A stretch of 64,000 nt of DNA from Spirometra erinaceieuropaei. Lineage: Eukaryota > Platyhelminthes > Cestoda > Diphyllobothriidea > Diphyllobothriidae. Each line of letters begins with the position of its first letter. Position 1 is the first letter of the stretch. This document shows positions 55,321 through 64,000 of this stretch, piece after piece. Under the pieces are notes generated by a model. That model did not search any database and was not told where the DNA came from. It saw nothing but the letters and a program-made list of their open reading frames with translations. The stretch spans positions 44,248 to 108,247 of the forward strand of contig CACRXP010000965.1 in NCBI GenBank assembly GCA_902702965.1, given 5' to 3'. The position numbers and the translations under genes were made by a program.

Positions 55321-57454
55321 ATATAGTAAATTTGATGTTTATTGGCAATTTTTTGCGCAGCATTCCGATCGACTATGTGTGCAAACGGAAAATAATTGCC
55401 GAAAAAAACAGACTGTGTTTGCACAGCTTTGAGTAAATAGTTTTACGAAAATTACCCTAATATGCGTTTTAGTCTGTCCTGTTTTATAAGACGTTATTAT
55501 GAACAAAGTTTGTAAGGATGATGATAAATCCTCGCAAATTACCTTTCGTGAAAAACAGGCAATTTTCGGATAGCTTGCAATAACTACTCATCGGATATAA
55601 ACTATATTTCGGTCACAAAATTGACTAAGCGCGGCATCTTAGCTTTGTCTTAGAAAACTTCAACGTCCAGTCAAAAAGTTTAAAAAAGCTTTATAAAAAA
55701 ATTTAAAATTATGACCGTCTTTACTTTGGACACAAGAGATACCCATGCTGGGAAACATTAAACAAGTGCAGGTATAAATTTTCTTGTGCGGACAGTTACC
55801 AATAAATGTAAGCGATGCTACGTCTGTGACAGGTCAGACAACATTCCCCATTTGCATCAGAATACATTGGTAATACCCGGTTCAAATTTATTCTGCCGGA
55901 AAACTGACCGAATTCAAATGGAGAGCATATCCCCGCAAAACTAAACGATGCTTGTAACGGAAGACAGAATACGGTAGATTGAATTGAGCATTAAGATCAA
56001 CTTATTTAATAACTAGATGAGTTACCGACTGTCCGCAAAACGCTGATGAGAATGCACAAAAAGGGAGGGTCGAAGTGTGAGAACAGCAGAAGATGGCGGT
56101 AAACCAGCTTGCGGATCATACTGAAAGGGCTGTCTCTGAAGGGGTGTTGTGAGGTAAAAACGACAGAACAAAACCAAGCTACTGAAAAATGCAAGCTTTA
56201 GAAGAAGGGCTTCAGATAACCAACCTATCAGAGAGAAGCAGCTTGCGGCCCATACGATGACCACTTCTCACGAGAATGCCGGCCTAACAGAAACGAAATG
56301 TATGGGTCGTGTTGGTCGCGACTCGGGGGTTGGCATGCCGCTGCGTGCTCAGTCACCCGTGTCCAAATTAGTCCTCCAGCTTCCCCTAAATAGCTTATTT
56401 TCCCTAACTGCACCCGGTCTGATAACAAATTCCAGACGTCCACCTTCGTGGAAGTGGGTCGTTCTGCCTCATGACCTGATGGCTGGGGGTCGTCTTCGAT
56501 CTGTGTTTAACTCTAACTCCGCATAGCGAAAGAGGACGGTTGAGGATTCCCGTATTTTTTTAACGCACCCTCTAGACGGCTTCCTGGAACTCGTAAACCT
56601 TGTATTTGATGAAATGGTCGAGTATTTCCGGAACGCTATGCAAGTGCACACAATATTCACATCCCAATGGAACGTGGAGCCAACTTCGTATATGCTTCTT
56701 CCACATTCATTTGTTAAATTTGTTAAAATCAACCAAGTTTCGTTTTGCCTTTGATGTTCTGGAGGGCATTTAATCAGCACTTCTATGTTTTGCACACTTT
56801 TAGGGATTTTTGATGATGGTTCGGCCATTTTTCGGCTTTTTCTGACCTTCGAATGTGCGATACACTCTTATTTAACGTTTGCCCTAGGACGGAAAATCTA
56901 TTTGTGATAATAAGGAAAACTCTAAATGGGGTGCAATATTAGGCCAGAATCCAGGTCAAACTCAAACGTTTGATGAAATCATGTTCCCAAAAACGACAAT
57001 GAAATAAGTTGCTACTGGTCTTTTCGTCCGTCAAATCTGAATAACACTTGTGTGACGCTGTCAAAACGAACATATTTACATCTGAACAAACGTTTATTCA
57101 ATTATTCTAGCGGAATGATCCTCCATAATCTACGTTATATCTCCTTGTTTAAGACAGTAAATGCTTATTTACAATTTTGTTTAATTTTACAAAGGAAAAT
57201 CGAGTAGAAGCTCTAATAAGAAATTGTCGAGCTTAGCCCAGAATCTGCATGATCATTTGAAGTAGTTTATCTCAGTTACAAATGGAGTTGGCCTACTCAC
57301 GATCCTCCATTCATATCAGTATTAATGAGTTGTCCAACAAAGCATAAAAATCTTCAGTAGTTGAAAAACCACTTCTAACTTTCAATCGAAGCGCAAAAGT
57401 ACAAATTTAACGTAGGCAAATTAAGCATTCCTGTACATTAGATTAACCGGTAAT
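55321..57454. other. No supported gene
   Basis: A 119-codon minus-strand ORF at 56828-56469 and overlapping frames at 56228-56526 look more GC-balanced than the surroundings but match nothing I know and lack convincing splice sites. Confidence 0.4.
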
Positions 57455-57545
57455 ATTTACCATGCCAATCATTATTACAACCCCGCCCAAGTAATATTTT
57501 CTGGCCGCAATCACATTCCATAATTTTGATTAACGTTTGCTTGCC
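57455..57545 (-). mobile_element. MITE terminal-arm fragment
   Basis: CCAATCATTATTACAACCCC, GCCCAAGTAATATTTTCTGG and ATTTTGATTAACGTTTGC follow the right-arm consensus of the second subfamily. Confidence 0.5.
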
Positions 57546-57994
57546 TATATACATCACATAATCTAGGTCACACCTTGAACAACCTGTCGGCAACAAAAAC
57601 AGACGGATGGCTGATAAAAGTAGCCGATGGAATGTACATTCACAGACTGCCAAGAAAGGTTACTTTATCCCCAAGAAAAATGGGATTTTCTCAAGTGTAC
57701 CTGTTATGACTGCCTTTTAAATCCACTCAAAAGCCCCTCGCGATTAATTTAATTTTTTTTAAGTGCAATACAATGATATTTATCCAAAAAGACATGCTAT
57801 TCGTCTTCTTCTAAGACAAGGTTGGGGAGAAAATTTAAAATATTTACAATTTTCGTCGAAAAAGAACAAAACGTGTTTTGTCCCTCCCTGGACAGTACTC
57901 TATATCATTCGTCGACGTTGCTTCTATTCCATAATTACTAGTGTGCTGCTGAGGGGCGCTGCTTTCTTTTAGTCAATCAATAACAAACCCCGTC

Positions 57995-58671
57995 TTTTTT
58001 ATATTTTATACTAAAGAAAGGAGTATAATTAGGTTATGAAAAAGTTTTTTAATTGTTCAATAATTTGGAGCCTGATCATGCGTTGCATTAGCGCTTAATG
58101 ATCTCTGTGTACAAGGTGCATGCGTTCCGCGTAAAGAAAATCACATATTTTTCTATGCCATTAAAGAGATATTATACAGAGTTCATAAAATTTTGCAATG
58201 GATGCGGACCATGTTGTACATTTCATGAGGGGCAATGGTAAACGGCCAGGCACGATGCTATGTAAATGGACATTTTGCGGTCTTAAAGAGTCTCAAAATT
58301 AGAAACTTTTTAAAACCTAATTATACTCCTTCCTTAAGTATAAAATATAACGAAGACGTAATTCTCTATTAATTGACTGAAAGAAAGCATATTTTTGTTT
58401 ATGGTTTCTACAAAATATATTTGAATTTTCAAGGTCATCGAAAATCAGTGGGAAAAGTGCATGCTAATTAAGTAGTCATTTTTTACCGAGCACGCTTTCT
58501 ACGGGAAATTGAAAAGAAGTGCATTTAAAAGACTACATCCTGCCGAGTCCGAAATGTTATAAGAGTATGCCTTACAATAATCAGTATTACAACCGCGACC
58601 AAGTAATACTTCCTAATCGAAAACGCATTTCAGATTTTCAGCCAATATTTCATGAGATCGGTCACTCACTG
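57995..58671 (+). mobile_element. Palindromic MITE, second subfamily, copy J, 5'-truncated
   Basis: It starts inside the left arm, keeps the centre (GCAATGGATGCGGACCATG at 58195) and ends GAGATCGGTCACTCACTG|TA. Confidence 0.8.
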
Positions 58672-60883
58672 TATGTTGGACACGAATTGGTTTCCATTTC
58701 ATCTATCCGGCTTCTGTGTTGAATGTCTAAGATCCCACACTGTTTAGAAAGTCGCAAATGCTATGAACAATAGTGTCTCATTTTAGTGCTGTTTGCTCCC
58801 ACAGCTAGGTAAGAACTTATGTAAAGTAGATTTCCCCTTCGCGGCACTTACATATGAAGTGCGAAACTAACCTCCTTTATGTCTGCAGATGCTTATCAAC
58901 TTTTCGTACGTATAAATCCTCTATTTAAACAAAAGTAGGATAAATCCCGACGTCATCTTTTTTATCTTACTCAAAATGCAAACGTACGTATGGCCAATAA
59001 CTGCTCTACCCAAATATTATTCTGTGATTCTCTGATGGATTCCAAAGTTCGGCCATAAACTGATAAACCAAAATAAACTCCTAGACTGAAATACAATCGA
59101 CACAAGCCTAGTTTTCGATCTAAATTTTTGATGAAACTCCAAAACAACTGAAGGTGGCAGAAGTACTACGCATTATGTTTTGGCATTCCAATATCCCAAC
59201 TTCAGAATGACTCTTTAACAACTGTTTTTACTTAACTCAAGCTCCCGCCCGCTTCCTCGCCCCGATAAGCTTTAGTACGCATCTGCGCCTTCAGTTGCTC
59301 CGGTGAAAACTTGTCTAGCCAGGCGAATGAAAGAGCGCTATCCTGACTGTTTAAATCAACACATGGAAAAGCCCATCTCCAGCGTGATTGTGACTCCTTT
59401 GACTGGTAGCGGCTACCGTTCAGACGTTGACCAAGTATCTCGAGTCGGTGAGGCACTCAATGTTCCTGGCAGGGGCCATGCAATTAGCCAACCCATTCTT
59501 GTGCTCACAGAAGGCGTCTGTACAAGTCCACTAGCTACCCTGCCCAAAGCTAAATTTTGTATATTCCATCCACATCCTACCTGTCGCACTGAACCGCCGC
59601 AACAGACGCCCTCCTTCCTTCCTCCTCCCTTCCCGCACTCTCCACCCTTCTCATGCCCCTGAGGGAACTAAACTAGTATTACCCCGACATGTATGAGCGC
59701 ACTCAGCCCTCTTCGCCATGATTACTGCTCATTGACTGTTTTAACCTTCGCTGCTTCAGCAAAGTTTTCTGCACAGACCTGAGGATGAATAATCGAAGAC
59801 GTACGTTCGCCGAACTGGACTTATTTAATGTTTAGTCCTTAATATATTTTGTTGTGCACTACGTATAAGTAACACATGGCGGTAACAACTGTCAACAATC
59901 ATTCAGTGGACAGCCCTGTGGGGGGAGAGTTCTTTATTTTCTGTCTAACGTCTCGGACATTTGAACCTGCTAATACTTTTTCATTATTAGTATGTTTAGC
60001 AGCAAAACTTGCAAACGTAGATACGTAAGGCGGGCCTAGGACACTAGCGAATCCGGGCGCAATAATGCAAATTCGGGATGGGGAGGGGATAGAAGGCGCA
60101 GTCCCCACTTCGGAAGTTCCCACGTACACTGTACCCTTCATGTAAACTAACATCATAGAAGAACAGTAGAACACACCCTTCAGACGTAATTTATGAATAC
60201 GGTTTCCACAGGCACTGCAGATCATGCAGCATCTGCTAGACTAAGTATGTCGCACACCAACATCCCTCCCAAATGATCCACAACTGCTCACCATCGAGAG
60301 GGGGATCGGTCAGGAAATGATTATAAGGGGTATGCGAAAGCATGCAATGTCTAGAATAACCTACTAGCTATCCCCCATACCACTAAATATCTGCAGCCTC
60401 TGAACACCGCTTTACATGACAGTGAACACGAACAGGATATCATAGTCGGCATCCAGGAGGAATAGCAATCGCCGACAGCTGGCTGATGACAAATTAGACT
60501 GCCGCCCTATAAATAACTTCAAATTTATGTGTGCTCCAAGCCGTCGACGTAAGACAGTAGAGTCACGTGCCTAAAACCTCTGACAACGAGTACATCCACT
60601 GCAGCAATGCTTGTAGTTTCTCGAGTAAATCATCTTTTTTCAAAAAATTGTAATTTATGGGCCCTTTCAGGCCCTTTCAGGCGAGCCTTTAGATTTTTCT
60701 GGAAATAACACATAAAACAAAATCGCTAAAACGTACTGGAATTCACGGAGAACCTTTAATTTGGCGCACAGTCACTTCCAGCAGTCAGTACTACATAGGA
60801 CGACAGAACTCCTCCATAATTAAGAAGAACAATTATGAATAAACAGAAAACGCGAATTCGCCAACCCCCTATACAGATACCGC
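58672..60883. other. No host gene; two dispersed repeats
   Basis: The segment 59470-59830 (plus) is the partner of 43930-44330, and 59960-60140 (minus) is the partner of 42690-42870. The ORF 59303-59662 arises from the first repeat. GGGCCCTTTCAGGCCCTTTC at 60660 is a small tandem repeat. Nothing else is recognised. Confidence 0.45.
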
Positions 60884-61841
60884 CAGTGAAGATCTCATGA
60901 GATATCGACAGAAATTCTGAAATCCATCTAGGCTTAAAAAGAACTTCCTAACTGGAGCTGAGATATTGATCATGGTGCGGGAAAATACCAACATATTCCT
61001 GTCATGGCAAAATGTGGCCTTTGAACGCGCCTTCTTTCAGCAAATCACAAAACAACAATTGGAAAACTTACATAATTAAGTAGCATGATTTTTCCATCCA
61101 TTTTTAATTCATACATAAGTTCAAACCTATTGTATAGAAAAAAATTAAAGACATTCTCTTTCTTGCTCTTTTGATGACAAATCCCATCTTTGTCTGATTT
61201 AACTCTTCAAAAAGGAGTTATTTAGATTCCAAAAGTTTAAGATCGTCAGCTTTTTAAGACCACGAAACTTTCATTTAGATTCCATCTGTTTTTTTCCTAA
61301 TTTAATGTTTCATATGAATTATACAACATGGTCTTCATTCACTGCAGAATTTGTTTGAGCCTTCTTTACTGTCTTCTCAATGGCATATTGAGACTAATGG
61401 TGTTCCTTAAATGGAAAGCGTAAAGCTTCTGAGCTATAAGCCCAAAGTGCAAGTACAACGACAATTCGAGTTTAAAACGTTTAGGAGATTGAAAAACACT
61501 TTGCAAGCCAAATTATTTGATTTTATGATCTGTAGAATCCAAATAAGACGTGCCCTTTTACCAAACGTGTACAAATAAATACATTTCGGCCCTGTTTCTT
61601 ATTAAATATAGTTGAATTTACATGCAAATCAAAGATTTATTGGGAAAACTAATACCACGTAAGTGGCCACTGTTGCCTGGTGCGAGTTCTACAGTTGGCC
61701 GAAAGGAAATGCATTCCGTGGCCAAAACTTTCACGTGACTGAAATATTTTGGGATTGTGTTGCACAATGATCAATATTACAACCCCTAATTTTAAACCGA
61801 TTTCGAAATTTCTGTTAATATTTCATGATATCAGCCACGGA
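60884..61841. mobile_element. Palindromic MITE, diverged copy M
   Basis: AGTGAAGATCTCATGAGATA (left) and TTAATATTTCATGATATCAG (right) mark inverse ends about 950 bp apart; the arms are strongly diverged. Confidence 0.6.
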
Positions 61842-62604
61842 AGCGTTTAAAGATCAAAGGTGATTCAAAAGAAAATCGATTGTCATTTACACGTAAGAAT
61901 GCGCAATCGCATGTTGATGATCAATCTCTGCACCGTTGCAAACCGAAGAACAAGTGAAAGAACTGGACAAAAGCGCAAAATGCACATCAGTGAAAATTAT
62001 TGAAGAATAAAAACAGTTAATACGAACTAAAGACCGAAATTCTGGCAAGTGTTTGATGGCCAATTTCTCGGCAGAACAAAGGTAGGACTTGCGCGCATTG
62101 CGGCATTCTTCTTGTTTGAATTTGTAATCTTGTTCTGACACCGGTTCCACCTAGGAGGTTATCGATTGCGGTTAAACAAATTCCGCAAATATTGTACTTT
62201 GAGTTCAAAAGATTGGTTTACAGTGAAAAATGCAATTTTTACTTGTCCTTATTTCTTCTCTATTCAGTTCCTTCTGAAAACATGGGGCTGCTTTATCTGG
62301 TGTGCGACTCTAAATTGTCTGAACGTGGTGCGAGGTAACTGCTTTTGCACACAAGAGAGACCAGTATATAAATACAAGATACCCATAAAATAAGAATGAT
62401 TTACTAAATTTTCCTATTTGAGATGGCATCTTAAAATATAAGGTACTTTCAAAATATTTCCCAGTAAATATATTCACTCGTTTCCGCAAGCTTTTCACTG
62501 TGTAGAGCACTTTTATAATTCTTCTGAATTAATGTTAATAAGATCGATTTTTCTAAACCTCATCCATTTATTGTAAATGCTTTTCTTTCAAGTTCCTTCT
62601 CATA

Positions 62605-62880
62605 CATGAGAAAAAGAAAACGTCAAAGGGAGCGAGGGTGGGTTAGGGGTGTGAGAAACCGCTGTTATGCCGTTCTTCGCCAAAAACTGGTTGATTTTGA
62701 ACATCGTGTGGGCAGGCGCCTTGTCATGATGAAGCAGCCAGTTCTCCTATTGCCGCAATCCAGGACATTTTTCCTCATAGCCTTGCGCAATCGTTTCAGC
62801 ATTTGTAGCTAGTCATGTTTGTTCACTGTTCCGCCATGAGGAGCAAAGTTAACGAGAAGAGAATTCTAGTTTTTTGGTGT
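62605..62880 (-). pseudogene. mariner-family transposase fragment, second type
   Basis: On the minus strand: FAPHGGTVNKHD, TAG, LQMLKRLRKAMRKNVLDCG, a frame change, ENWLLHHDKAPAHTMFKINQ, FLAKNGITAVSHTPNPPS. This follows the mariner order EFVP-GQTVN, LRRLREA-R, NWLLHHDNAPAHTA, FLAKNGI, HPPYSPDLAP; the DN of the second catalytic site reads DK. It differs from the mariner at 39.7 kb. No terminal repeats are seen. Confidence 0.8.
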
Positions 62881-63022
62881 TCCCTCGGATGGTTGCTCTA
62901 TCTTTAACAACCGATTGCGTCTTACGCCTTAGTGAAAGCACTTCGAACAATTTTATGGACATTAAAGCGAATTCTGTTAAGTGCGTGGTTTAGGGAATAG
63001 GGGGGTGGCTAGTCAAGACTTA

Positions 63023-63775
63023 CAGCAGTTGTGCTATCTCACGAAATGTTAATCGAAATTCTAAAATGTATTTTTCATTCTGAAAGGTAGGGTAGTAAAT
63101 TAATTACTGTGCAGAACAATCCCCAAAATATCTCAGTCATGGCCGTCCGCAAAAATCATGCTCTGCAAAAAAGGCTACGTAGGTAGTGCGATTTGCGATG
63201 CTTTTATAAGTTAAAAATAGCTAATGGAAAACATGAAAGGTATTTGCACTTGAACTCCGTTAGTAAAACTGAGCTCTGTTCAAACTTTGATGCTTAAAAT
63301 AGTACATTTCTGTTTTAGAAGACCTTTCTTCAATTTCTAAATACTTTTGAATGCGCCCCGCCGTTACATATGCATTCAGCTATCTCAATCTACAATCTGC
63401 ATGTTTCTCGTGTTTGGAAAATCCAACGTTGTATGCGCTGCTAAGAAGATGCCACATGGAATTCGAAAAATTTCGCAGTGAATTTAATTCATGTTGTATG
63501 TCTCACTAGCAAAACAAATAAACGAACAATTCGGCGTTTTATGCAGAGACACTGTATGGCCTCGAAAAGTCTTAAACTTCGAAGCTTTCTAAAACGGGGA
63601 TATACCTTTTTAAGTGAAAAAAAATAAATAAAACGCAATTTTCGACCCAAGCAGCCGAAGGGGAAACATTCATATAAAATGTATCTGAATTTATAAGATC
63701 GACGAAAGTCAGCGAAAAAAAACAGACTGTTTAGGTAGTCACTAATGCAGTAATAACTCATAAGGCAATTCATCG
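63023..63775. mobile_element. Palindromic MITE, diverged copy N
   Basis: TA|CAGCAGTTGTGCTATCTCAC, GAAATGTTAATCGAAATTCT opens the left arm; the mirrored right arm fades out near 63775 and its terminus is not found. Confidence 0.55.
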
Positions 63776-64000
63776 TTTCAGTTGGTCAAGATTTTTCGTC
63801 ACCCAACTCACTAAAACCAACTAGATATTTCCTATTCTGGGTATATGAAACATTAGTTTTCGTGCGTTCTAGTCTTTGCTCATAGAAAATATAGATATGA
63901 AGCAAAATATTAGTACTTACACTGCTACTTTGCATAGCATTGGTAATCGTAGAACCGAGCCTAAAGGTGAAATTGTAGGTTATGCAAAATTGCGCGCTCT

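Noticed and set aside
59303..59662. 119-codon ORF as a host gene
   Set aside because: It falls in a dispersed repeat with a partner at 43.9-44.3 kb and has a low-complexity proline tail.
13407..64000. A second collagen IV gene head-to-head on the plus strand, as in many animals
   Set aside because: I found no Gly-X-Y exon on the plus strand to the right of exon 1; it may lie outside or be absent.

Overview
The window reads as eukaryotic, AT-rich, intron- and repeat-dominated DNA from a flatworm. A tapeworm of the diphyllobothriid type (Spirometra/Schistocephalus-like) is my best guess. The guess rests on Penelope-like elements with a GIY-YIG endonuclease, a non-LTR retrotransposon whose C-terminus carries a C2H2 finger of the form CPHCDRTFTxHIGLVGH, tRNA-derived SINEs, and many degenerate TTAGGG-like tracts. 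The species call comes from memory of such genomes and is not proven by the sequence.

Only one host gene is convincingly visible. It lies on the minus strand between 13406 and 736 and is the 5' part of a basement-membrane (type IV-like) collagen chain. Five phase-0 exons fit together: a 17-residue signal peptide (13406-13356); a cysteine-rich exon resembling the 7S region (12985-12905); and three pure Gly-X-Y exons of 135, 45 and 63 nt (11268-11134, 1660-1616, 798-736). All have proper splice sites. The gene runs off the left edge, and its 9.5-kb third intron is filled with transposons.

The rest is a mosaic of mobile DNA. (1) Several Penelope-like element (PLE) copies lie at 1.9-4.7, 38.9-39.1, 45-46.4, 48.3-50.4 and 50.6-51.0 kb, all broken. 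Their 3' tails carry small hammerhead-ribozyme folds whose stems covary between copies. Two such folds sit head-to-head in a palindrome at 36.26-36.45 kb. (2) About 15 copies of a uniform ~990-bp, nearly palindromic, non-coding element have CAGT ends and TA flanks. This looks like a Tc1/mariner-type MITE family with at least two subfamilies. (3) A tRNA-derived SINE has inserted into some of these MITEs, leaving ~12-bp target duplications. A second tRNA-like family occurs as inverted tRNA pairs. (4) There is a 5'-truncated LINE (40.3-41.6 kb) and two dead mariner transposases (39.7-40.2 and 62.6-62.9 kb). (5) Dispersed GC-rich repeats, telomere-like tracts, a (CAT)n array and one 85-N assembly gap make up much of the remainder.

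Nesting gives relative ages: SINEs sit inside MITEs, and a telomere-like repeat sits inside a MITE. Long stretches (for example 15.2-18.5, 26.4-30.1 and 55.3-57.4 kb) show no gene I can support.
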